Of a DNA stretch of 64,000 nt, positions 22,561 to 30,482 are shown one piece after another (positions within the stretch are counted from its first letter, which is position 1; each line of letters begins with the position of its first letter). This stretch comes from Helianthus annuus (taxonomy: Eukaryota > Streptophyta > Magnoliopsida > Asterales > Asteraceae), in contig NC_035435.2 of NCBI RefSeq assembly GCF_002127325.2, positions 124,925,127 through 124,989,126 on the forward strand, given 5' to 3'. The notes below the pieces were generated by a model. The model made no database searches. It saw nothing but the letters and a program-made list of their open reading frames with translations, and was not told the DNA's origin. A program made the translations under genes and the position numbers.

Positions 22561-22999
22561 AAGATGTCATGATACGCGATTGTGTAGGGGTTTTGATATA
22601 CAGTTTCCTATTTTCAAATGGAAATAAAGACTCTATTACCCCTACAATTTTCAAATCAATTCAAAGTAATAAAACACAATTTATAATTTGGTCTCTATTA
22701 ATCTCAACAATTAGATCAAAGATCTAATGATGTAGATTCTTTCTTACCCTTCTTACAATAACACATTTTTTACAATAACCTTACCCGAGGTATACATCAT
22801 AAAAAGAAAAGAATCATATATTTGAGAAACTTGAAATGCATTTTAGACCACATATTTTATTCAAGCCAAAAAGAATTTATTATTATTTTTTTTTACTTCT
22901 AATCGCACATTTTTAAAAGGCTTTTTTTTGCATTTATACATATATGTATATTGTCATTTTTGAATTATACACATATTTACATAGTCAATTTTTAAATTG
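22561..22999. other. Unassigned AT-rich stretch
   Basis: Nothing recognised beyond AT-rich sequence and a few ACAATAAC repeats at 22,750-22,790. Confidence 0.5.
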
Positions 23000-23097
23000 C
23001 TAGCAGGATGCCCACGCGATGCGACGGGAGCGACACATCGTATTGCGATACTCGTTTTTGGTAGTTTTCTTATTCATATAATATTTATTGTAGCAAC

Positions 23098-23266
23098 ATT
23101 GTGATATAGGGATGAGCACGATACCCGTATACCGGTTCGGTACCGGTATTTACCGGTGTTTTACCCGTAAATATCGGTACAAAAAAACGGGGAAAGTGGG
23201 TACCGATACCGAATGTACCCAATACGGTACCGGTACTTGGACCAAATGCCCATCCCGATTGTGATA
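23098..23266. mobile_element. Small palindromic MITE (151 bp) with 9-bp target duplication
   Basis: 23,107-23,257 is flanked by ATTGTGATA (23,098-23,106 and 23,258-23,266). Ends are inverted: GGGATGAGCA at the left, GGGATGGGCA reverse-complemented at the right. The interior has repeated GGTACCGGTA / TACCGGT motifs that can pair with each other. It lies inside Helitron-2 and is absent from the same position of Helitron-1. Confidence 0.83.
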
Positions 23267-23267
23267 G

Positions 23268-23269
23268 AT

Positions 23270-23334
<65 letters not shown>
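23268..23334. repeat. TA microsatellite
   Basis: About 30 copies of TA, directly after the MITE target duplication and two GATA units. Confidence 0.95.
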
Positions 23335-23337
<3 letters not shown>

Positions 23338-25237
23338 AAAGCGAAGTAATCGGGTAATTCATTTCATTGTGTTGTTCGGTCAGTTCGGTTATTATCCTTA
23401 ACCGAAGCCGAAACCAAAGTCATCGGTTAGTCTATTTTATTAACCAATTGGTTTTTGGTTAATCACTACGGTTTATTCGGTTAGATTGACGGTTTTTGGT
23501 TTGGTTCATTTAATTTCAGTTAATAGCAAAAACCAAAGTTGGGCCAAAATTTTTGCTTAGAAATATATGATATTGAAGTATAAATACATGAAATGAAAGT
23601 ATAAATATATGAAATGGAGATATAATATATGAAATATATGAATTGGAGGTATAAAAGCAAGAAATATATGAAAATATGAATGATTCGTTTCAGTTTAACT
23701 AATTTTGGTCAAACGAGGGTACGATAAAAAATTGATAACCGGTTTTTGGTTAATTCGCTTTTCAGTTTTCAGTCAATTCAGATTTTGGTTGATTTCTGTT
23801 TGGTTTCGTCTGTTTTTTGGTTTGGGTTAGATTAAGGATTTAGTTATTGCTCACAGATAACCCATTTGGTTAATATCCGATAGGTGTGCGCGTGATGCGG
23901 CGGAAAACACAGACATTGCCACGTTATGCATTGTCCGGTTGGTTAGATTATTATTCTCAACCGAAATCGAGGTTATCGATTAGTCTATTTTATTAACCAA
24001 TCTGTTTTCAATTAATTAGTTTGGTTTATTCAGTTAGATATTGATGGTTTTTGGGTTGATTCATTTAATTTCGATTAATTGCCAAAACCAAACTTGGGCT
24101 AAAACTTTTGATTAGAAATATACATGAAATTTAAGTTTAAATATATGAAATGGATGTATAGGTACATGAAATGGAGATATAAATACATAAAATGAGGGTA
24201 TAAATATAAAATAAATGAACTAAAGGTATAAAAGCTAGAAATATATGAAAATATGAATGGTTCGATTTAGTTAATTTGGGTTAAATGAGGGTACAAAAAA
24301 AATAAATAATCATTTTTGGTTAATTCGGGTTTCAGTTAATCAGTTTTCAGTTAATTCAGTTTTTGGTTGATTTCAGTTAATGATTCAGTTATTACTCGCC
24401 CTTAGACACTGTTAATCACGTAACGTATCAATTTTTTTATTATAAAAACTATAGCAATACTATACTCAAATTAAAGATAATAAAATACTTGTTTATATGG
24501 TGTAATTTAATAAAAATTATTAACGTACCAAAAGGTTATGTCCATTTAAAAACTTGTAGGGGAGTTAGTTTTTTATAAGAGGATAAAGTTTAACTACTAA
24601 CTAATTATCTGTAACTTTGTCAAAGACAAGGGATTAAAGTGTAATCTAGATGAGAAGATTAAATTGATGGTATTTAATTACTTGACATTCTGTAGCTATT
24701 AAACTTTTTGGGATAATGACTAAGTACGTTGGGCTTTAAACATTTGTACACTAAGGCATCATCTACTTGTACATTTTAATCCACATGTCAATACTGACCA
24801 AGACAACTATCGAAACGTCGACAAAAATGAGTAGGTCGTCACGGTACTTTTGGATTTTTTTTAAAAATATTATAGTTTATAAGATATGGCAAGGATACGT
24901 AAAAGAATTATAAGTTTGTTGTGGAGGGGGAAAGTGTAACTAATTACCTATAATTATGTTAAAACTCAGGGATTTAAGTGTAAAAATATGAGGGGCTAAA
25001 AATAATTATTGTTTAAAAGACCAATTTACCCTTATTTTAAGGGTGTATTTATAAATTAAGAGAGACAAAGTTCTTATTTTTTGGGTATTTTAAAATACCA
25101 TTCACTCATGCATTATAATATAGTATAAATACAGTGGAAGGTTCAAATGAGAAGAAATTTTTTATAAGAAGGAAAAAGAATAAGTTTCAACCGATAAGAA
25201 TGTTTCATTTTACTTCATTTAATATTTGAATTTAATT

Positions 25238-25540
25238 TTAATCTTTTTTTTTTTTGAACGGCCAACGAATCCTCCAAATGGGCTACTGGCGAAATTCACC
25301 ACATCGGGATACACCCGTCTCCGAACTGGGGAAAACCCTCACCTAGGGCAGAAGCCTGTGAACACTCGCCCAAAGGCACGACAGTGCGGTGAGGTAAAAC
25401 CCATTCAGTTCAAGGATCGAACTAGCGATCGCCGCCTACTCGCCTAGTCTCCCATCATCACCAGGTGCCGCTGAAAACTAATGGGGAGAAGCAGGAATTG
25501 AACTTGAGTCTCATAGAAACACAAGTCTCTCCCTTAATCT
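25238..25540 (-). mobile_element. tRNA-derived SINE (289 bp)
   Basis: 25,245-25,533, minus strand, flanked by TTAATCT on both sides (25,238-25,244 and 25,534-25,540) and ending in a run of about 12 A. A B-box-like AGTTCGATCC (plus 25,414-25,423) and an upstream GGTGATGATGGGAGAC stretch resemble the RNA polymerase III promoter of a tRNA. A second GTTCAATTCC lies nearer the 5' end, so the head may hold two tRNA-like units. The 3' body contains GGGTTTTCCCCAGTTCGGAG. The truncated X copy at 14,760-14,790 lacks it, giving the empty site. Confidence 0.8.
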
Positions 25541-25624
25541 AAGGGTATATTTGTAAACTTACATAGATCATTAATATGTAGTCTTCCTTTTTAATAGCTA
25601 AACATTAAATTTGTAACTTCTTTT

Positions 25625-25626
<2 letters not shown>

Positions 25627-25686
<60 letters not shown>
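25627..25686. repeat. TA microsatellite
   Basis: About 30 copies of TA directly before the foldback element. A shorter TA run (26,499-26,511) lies after it, so the foldback seems to have entered the microsatellite. Confidence 0.95.
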
Positions 25687-25688
<2 letters not shown>

Positions 25689-25690
<2 letters not shown>

Positions 25691-26498
25691 GATAGGAGTT
25701 GGCCAGAAAGTCCAAATTTCCTAAAAAGTGTAAAAAGTCATAAAACACCATAATGTCAACCATAAAACACACCAAAAACCCACAAATAATATGATGAAGA
25801 TTACTAAAACATCATGTATGTGGGTTTTGTGTTGTGTTTTAGATGTTAAGGCTCTGATTGTGGAATGAAAAATATTATTGTGTTTTATGTTGTTTAGCAT
25901 TGTGTGTTTTATATTCATAGTTCTACGATGGTGTGTTTGAAGTTTTTATGGACTATTAGAGTTTGAATATGGTGTTTTAGTAATATTCATTCTATTATTT
26001 GTGAGTTTTAGGTGTGTTTTATGCCTGAAATTATTTTGTTTTATGACTTTTTACACTTTTTAGGAGAAACACACTTTCCGTAGGATCCCCACGGTGAGGT
26101 TCGGCTAGAAAGTCCAAGTTTCCTAAAAAGTGTAAAAAGTCATAAAACACAATAATTTCAGGCATAAAACACACCTAAAACTCACAAAAAAATAGAATGA
26201 ATATTAGTAAAACACCATATTCAAACTCTAATAGTCCATAAAAACTTCAAACGCACCATCGTATAACTATGAATGTAAAACACACAATGCTAAACAACAT
26301 AAAACACAATAATATTTGTCATTCCATAATCAGAGCCTTAACATCTAAAACACAACACAAAACCTACATAGATGATGTTTTAGCAATCTTCATCATATTA
26401 TTTGTTGGTTTTTTGTGTGTTTTATGGTTAACATTATGGTGTTTTATGACTTTTTACACTTTTTAGGAAATTTGGACTTTCTGGCCAACTCCTAGCCT
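25689..26498. mobile_element. Foldback element of 810 bp (inverted dimer of a MITE)
   Basis: The left arm (25,689-26,063) and right arm (26,104-26,498) are near-perfect reverse complements, starting AGGATAGGAGTTGGCCAGAA on the left and AGGCTAGGAGTTGGCCAGAA on the right. About 40 bp lies between them. Each arm is itself bounded by inverted CCTAAAAAGTGTAAAAAGTC, so it looks like two copies of a 370-bp MITE joined head to head. Each arm contains the same 65-codon frame, once per strand, which is a mirror effect and not two genes. Any transcript through it would fold into a long hairpin. TA-rich flanks suggest a TA target. Confidence 0.85.
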
Positions 26499-26818
26499 AT
26501 ATATATATATATTCAAAAATTAAAAAAAATTAATTTAGAGTGTATGACAAATTACTAGGTGTGTAGGATAAATTACGAGTTGTGTAGGATAAATTTAAGT
26601 ATGTGTAGGATAATTTTTGAAATGTGTAGGATAACTTTTTATGTGTGTAGGCAATGAAAACAAGTGTAGAGAATAATAGTCTTTATGAGTAATTAATTAT
26701 TTAATGATTGTAATAAATGAGCTAAAAAAATAATTAATTAATATTTTACAATTGTACCCTTTGTTCTTTTTCTTCTCAATTAAATTTTCTTCTCAAACGA
26801 ACCTCCCGCTATAAATAC

Positions 26819-27737
26819 ATATGTGTATATGAAAAATATATATATATCACATGCTGGTTAGCTTCGTTGAACACAATATGTGGGAGCAAGTTTGTATTAT
26901 ATATATGCATGAGACTATATAGAACAACTCACTCCTAATAGCTTAATGAACACAATATGTGGAAAATTTGATAAAATGTGAATATATGCTTATTACCAAA
27001 AGAAATTATATTATTTTTCATACCACGCTCATCTCATGTAAGAAATTATTATTACCCCTAGTGATAATATGTGTGTTGTGAACGGTTTCATTATTGCCTA
27101 TGTAGTTGTATGTGGGAACATGAATATTAAATATTGTCGTTTGGATCATGGGTAGTGATGGACATAACTTCAAATTCATAAGGAGAGTCATGCCCATCAG
27201 GAGGTAGATGTCAGATGTAGCTTGATACAATGCCAAATTAAATGTGGAAAAAAAGACATGCATGGCTAATGAATAAGAAACGGTATGGGAAGGACACTAC
27301 AATTTTGTTGTGGTTTGAATGTTTCAACTTGACGAGGATGTAAGAATCAATATTGAAGTGTGTTGCAAGTTAAATTTCGAGATAAACATTATCGGCTAAT
27401 GTCTATTGTGTCACCCGTCCTCTCTAGTGGTGTAACGAAAACTTTTAAAATAAGTGATCACAATATAACTTTTTTTTTATTTAACGGTACAAGATAGTAC
27501 AAATGTAAGTAAGCCTCGTACAACGAACGAGTAAGGTCAGATAACGAACTTGGTTTGGGTTAATACGAGCAAAATCAATCAGCTTTAAGAAAATATCAAT
27601 GTGGTCCAGGTAAAAACGATTCTGACCAAGATGGGCCCATCTTAAAATGGGTATTTACGGAAAAAATGGGGAAACTACTAAAATAGACATGTTTGACCAA
27701 AAATTTCCAATATAGACATGAAAATTTAGCTGACACC
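26819..27737. other. Intergenic stretch without recognised content
   Basis: AT-rich. GAACACAATATGTGG is repeated at 26,871 and 26,948. An 81-codon minus-strand frame at 27,263-27,018 has no match that I recognise. 27,412-27,660 is slightly more mixed in composition but yields no gene. Confidence 0.5.
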
Positions 27738-27904
27738 CAAAAACAGGAATTTTTTTTGCAAAAGTAGGTGTCTTGAGCCAGAAAAGAGTGCCATTAGGTG
27801 GTCACCAACATTGTTTTCATATCTAGGTAAATAGCTGTTTCATTCAGCGACCTTGAAGATCATTTTCTGCAAAAAGTTAGAGGTTCTGCAAAAGCTGCAC
27901 AAAG

Positions 27905-28135
27905 TAATGAAAGTCGCTGATTCATATAATAACCTTCTGAAAGTCGCCAATTGGTATAACAATCTTGCTGAAAGTCGCTGATTCATATAACAACCTTCTG
28001 AAAGTCGCCAATTCATATAACAATCTTGCTGAAAGTCGCCAATTCATATAACAACCTTGCTGAAAGTCGCTGATTGGTAGGACAATGTTAATGAAGGTTG
28101 TTGATTCATAAAACAATGTTAATGAAGGTTGCTTT
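27905..28135. repeat. Array of AAAGTCGCNRATTCATATAA units (left arm)
   Basis: Six to eight imperfect units of about 27-30 bp, spelling CTGAAAGTCGCCAATTCATA then TAACAAYCTTG. The reverse complement of the same array (CGACTTTCAGCAAGGTTGTT) is at 28,436-28,595 in the right arm. Regular spacing might suggest a CRISPR, but the units are diverged and the spacers are part of the unit. Confidence 0.82.
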
Positions 28136-28200
28136 ATGAAAAGGCGACTTTCAGCAAGGTTGTTTCATAAAACAATGGTTTTATGAAAGTCGGGAACACA

Positions 28201-28300
28201 TGAACAAGATAAACACGACCTCCGGGAACAACAACATGATCAACAGCCCATGAACAAGATAAACACGACCTCCGGGAACAACAACATGATCAACAGCCCA
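28201..28300. repeat. Perfect 50-bp tandem duplication
   Basis: 28,201-28,250 and 28,251-28,300 are identical (unit begins TGAACAAGATAAACACGACC). It lies within the captured stress-protein piece and is absent from the repeat families around it. Confidence 0.95.
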
Positions 28301-28412
28301 TTTCACAACATCCATATCGTTTTTCCCGACCGCGACAAAAAATCGACCCCTTCGACATGTTCGGTCCGGCTTTCCTGCTCTTCAACCTCCACAATTTCGG
28401 GCGACACGGCTT
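28201..28412 (-). pseudogene. Captured universal-stress-protein domain fragment
   Basis: On the minus strand from about 28,410: PEIVEVEEQESRTEHVEG in one frame, then a shift of frame, then VAVGKNDMDVVKWAVDHVVV followed by PGGRVYLVH. This matches the start of the USP fold (beta strand VAVGKN, helix with KWAVDH, strand RVYLVHV) as found in stand-alone USPs and in the N-terminal domain of plant U-box/kinase proteins. The end of the fragment (28,201-28,250) is repeated perfectly at 28,251-28,300. The 50-bp period breaks the frame. It cannot encode a working domain. I infer that it was captured by the surrounding Mutator-like element. Confidence 0.75.
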
Positions 28413-28767
28413 TCATTAACATTGTTTTATGAATCAACGACTTTCAGCAAGGTTGTTTCATCAAACAACACCTTTTATAAGAAACCTGTATGATTCAGCG
28501 ACTTTCAGCAAGGTTGCTTTATGAATTGGCGACTTTCAACAAGGTTGTTTCATGATTCAGCGACTTTCAGAAGGTTGTATCACGAAACAACGTCTTTCAT
28601 TTTCTTGTGCAGCTTTTGCAGAACATTAAGCTTTTTGCAGAAAACCAGCTTGAAGGTTGCTGATTGAATGGGCAACCTACCTAAAGATGTAAACAATATT
28701 GGAGACCACCTAATGGCACTCTTTTGGGGTTCAAACCCCCTACTTCTGCAAAAAATTCCAAAAACAG

Positions 28768-28974
28768 AGGCTAACCCTCTAAACGCGTGGGATTAGCGAG
28801 CACTTTCATTAAATGCGCAAGCTTAGCCGTCTGAATCGCCTCGCAAAAAGTTTAAGCTTAGCCGTCTCATAGAAAGTGTAGAGGCTAAATCGTAGGTGTC
28901 TTTGTCGTCTCGCCAAAGTATAGGCTAAATCCTAGCCGTTATCCTAAGTAAAAATGAGATTGACTACTTTGGTC
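28768..28974. other. Unassigned stretch
   Basis: Contains GCTTAGCCGTCT twice (28,822 and 28,857) and several AGGCTAAAT motifs. No gene or element assigned. Confidence 0.5.
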
Positions 28975-29279
28975 TGTTGAAAGCTAATCCTTAATCTCGT
29001 ATAAGTTGAAGGGCTAAAGTGAAAGATTGATTGAATTAATTTTTTATTAAAGTTTAGTTTATTTTAGGTAATTGATATTGTAATAGGTTTAGAAAATGTT
29101 TAATATATTAGAGAGCAAGTTTAGTAGTACTATAAATAGGGCTATAGGTTAATGTTTTTATTTGTCCATTTTCCTTGTAAATTCGTTAGTTTGTTTGACT
29201 GAATAGAAAGAGTCGTGAGTTTGTCCCCTAATATCTCGTGTTTGTATGTTCGTTCTGATTGTTTGATTCGTCTGGGCCA
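28975..29279 (+). mobile_element. Short LTR (305 bp), copia-like/TRIM-type
   Basis: Starts TGTTGAAAGCTAATCC and ends GTCTGGGCCA, followed one base later by the primer-binding site TGGTATCAGAGC (29,281-29,292). A TATA box CTATAAATAGGG lies near 29,130. A diverged partial second LTR is at 29,586-29,675, only 0.3 kb downstream with no gag or pol between. This is a miniature or deleted LTR retrotransposon. Confidence 0.75.
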
Positions 29280-29280
29280 T

Positions 29281-29585
29281 TGGTATCAGAGCTACAGTTC
29301 GTTACATTACACGTCGGAATCATCACAGCCGAGAAGCATCGTTCAAGTAGAAGATTAAGGTCGTTTATGATCGGAATCGAAGAAACCGTGCCGTTTGCCA
29401 TTAGCGTTTATTCAATCACTACTCCAGTAAGATAAGTCCATTGTTTTTTTATTTAAGGAGCGATTACCATGAAAACATAAAAGGAAACTATGCTGGAGTT
29501 CATGTAAGAAAAACATATCCAATTTGCTTCTGTTGTTTGTAAAAGAAATCAACATATAAAGGAAAAAAGGAGACCGATTTGGTGT
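29281..29585 (+). mobile_element. Primer-binding site and non-coding interior of the miniature LTR element
   Basis: TGGTATCAGAGC at 29,281-29,292 fits the initiator-Met tRNA site. The remaining 290 bp holds no significant frame. Confidence 0.65.
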
Positions 29586-29675
29586 TGTTCGTTTAATTGG
29601 ATTGAAAGAGTCATTTGTCTCCTCAATATCTCGTGTTCGTATTTGTTGATACAATTGTTTGAACCGTCTGAGCCA
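29586..29675 (+). mobile_element. Partial second LTR of the miniature element
   Basis: Shares GAAAGAGTC...TTTGTC, AATATCTCGTGTT and ACCGTCTGAGCCA with the 3' part of the LTR at 28,975-29,279, but is diverged and lacks the U3 part. Confidence 0.65.
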
Positions 29676-29725
29676 ATATAGTCAAACCTAAAATTCGATG
29701 TGTATGCAAAAAAAAAAAGTTAACA

Positions 29726-29876
29726 AGATTGTTTCGTAATTTTTTTTTGAACAGCAAATTTTTTTTATTCCTTGTTCTTTGTGGGACTTGAACCCAAGGC
29801 CTTCCCCTCCTAAGGTGTTTAAAGTCTTTGCCTTTGCCAATTGACCACCACCCCATTGGTAGATTGTTTTGTAATT
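29726..29876 (-). mobile_element. tRNA-derived SINE (119 bp) with 16-bp target duplication
   Basis: 29,742-29,860, minus strand. Read on that strand it has an A box GTGGTCAATTGGCAAAGG and a B box GGGTTCAAGTCCC (complement of 29,783-29,795), the internal pol III promoter of a tRNA gene, and ends in an A-rich tail. It is flanked by AGATTGTTTYGTAATT (29,726-29,741 and 29,861-29,876; one mismatch). The duplication and tail mark it as a SINE and not a working tRNA gene. Confidence 0.85.
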
Positions 29877-29942
29877 ATCCTGGGTAAAAAGTATCGGCAA
29901 GCGATATTAGTTTTATGGGCGTAAGTGGCGACGGTGGTGAAT

Positions 29943-30145
29943 ATGATACGTATGGGCAAAACTTTTAAGGGGCGGGAGGGGGCGGCTGACCCCTCGAACT
30001 TTTCGCTCAGTAATGGAGAGTTTGTAGTTTTCGTATAGAAATTTTTTGGTATATACGTTTTTGACCCCCGGTTTTATAGAAATTTTTAGGTCCGGTGACT
30101 TCCGCTCACGGGTCGGAAATCTCAAGCTTCGCCACTGATGATACG
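29943..30145. mobile_element. hAT-like MITE (187 bp) in the BBX22 upstream region
   Basis: 29,951-30,137 is flanked by ATGATACG on both sides (29,943-29,950 and 30,138-30,145). The right terminus reverse-complemented is CAGTGGCGAAGCTTGAG. The left terminus TATGGGCAAAACTTTTA is a degenerate match. The GC-rich left part holds GGGGCGGGAGGGGGCGG. It ends 345 bp before the BBX22 start codon. Confidence 0.8.
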
Positions 30146-30267
30146 AGTGTTGGTAGCTGGTAGACCGGTGAGCAGCTGGTGTGGGTCGTGGTGGAGCCGG
30201 ATGTAAATACTACTAAAATACTAAAGATATTTTGATGTGTTTTTAGAGTTCCGGCATGTACAACTGT

Positions 30268-30273
30268 CACGTG
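30268..30273 (+). promoter_or_regulatory. G-box CACGTG upstream of BBX22
   Basis: Perfect CACGTG about 210 bp before the start codon. In Arabidopsis the BBX22 gene is known as a target of the bZIP factor HY5, which binds G-boxes. That this box does so here is inference. Confidence 0.6.
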
Positions 30274-30428
30274 TAGTTGCAAGCACCTCACCAACAAAAT
30301 ATCATATTATTTTAACCTAAATTCAACAAACAAATAAATAAAACTTTAAACACCACCTTGAATTACGAATCAGTACATGTTCTCTTCTTTTAACAATTAA
30401 AACCTCCACTTGCTCCACCTTCTTCCCC

Positions 30429-30434
30429 TATAAA
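30429..30434 (+). promoter_or_regulatory. Possible TATA box of BBX22
   Basis: CCTATAAACC 49 bp before the ATG. If used, the 5' untranslated leader would be only about 20-25 nt, so a TATA-less start further upstream is equally possible. Confidence 0.4.
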
Positions 30435-30482
30435 CCCTACACATACAGGATAAGATCCGTCAAACCCTAACAAAATTCACCG

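Larger units (their letters stand above)
23000..25129 (-). mobile_element. Helitron-2, older relative of Helitron-1
   Basis: Same module order and similar sequence to Helitron-1 throughout, including the GCCCACGCGATGCGACGGGA 3' hairpin region and CTAG at 23,000-23,003. The 5' end TTTATACTATATTATAATGC at 25,129 has TC changed to TT. The base after CTAG is C instead of T, so this copy has decayed. It also carries a 151-bp MITE (23,107-23,257) and a TA microsatellite (23,268-23,334). Its 5' end is the target of element X. No coding sequence. Confidence 0.8.
25125..26818 (+). mobile_element. Element X, full copy with nested insertions and 8-bp target duplication
   Basis: 25,133-26,810 has terminal inverted repeats AGTGGAAGGTTCAAATGAGA (left) and AGCGGGAGGTTCGTTTGAGA (right, reverse-complemented), flanked by ATAAATAC at 25,125-25,132 and 26,811-26,818. 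Comparison with the other copy (14,434-14,894) shows that its body is only about 0.5-0.6 kb. The rest is a SINE (25,245-25,533), a TA microsatellite (25,627-25,686) and an 810-bp foldback. An 8-bp duplication suggests hAT, though a Mutator element is possible. The part at 26,520-26,650 contains five GTGTAGGATAAATT-like repeats. Confidence 0.83.
27738..28767 (-). mobile_element. Mutator-like element (1,012 bp) carrying a host gene fragment
   Basis: 27,747-28,758 is flanked by a 9-bp duplication CAAAAACAG (27,738-27,746 and 28,759-28,767). The ends are inverted repeats, GAATTTTTTTTGCAAAAGTA and GAATTTTTTGCAGAAGTAGG, and the inverted similarity continues inward for about 250 bp (GAGTGCCATTAGGTGGTC on both arms, then TTCTGCAAAAGCTGCACA). 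Inside these arms are arrays of a CTGAAAGTCGCYRATTCATA unit. The centre (28,201-28,412) is GC-richer and derives from a universal-stress-protein gene. Size, 9-bp duplication and captured exon piece fit a Pack-MULE. Confidence 0.78.

Noticed and set aside
25721..26466. Two nearly identical 65-codon frames on opposite strands
   Set aside because: Mirror images created by the foldback. Identity between arms, not coding constraint, explains them.
27018..27263. 81-codon minus-strand frame
   Set aside because: No similarity recognised and composition like its AT-rich surroundings.
27905..28135. Regularly spaced repeats resembling a CRISPR array
   Set aside because: Plant DNA, units diverged, no unique spacers, and an inverted copy at the other end of a transposon.
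29742..29860. Possible tRNA gene on the minus strand
   Set aside because: A and B boxes are present, but there is no cloverleaf I can fold, and a poly(A) tail and 16-bp duplication mark a SINE.
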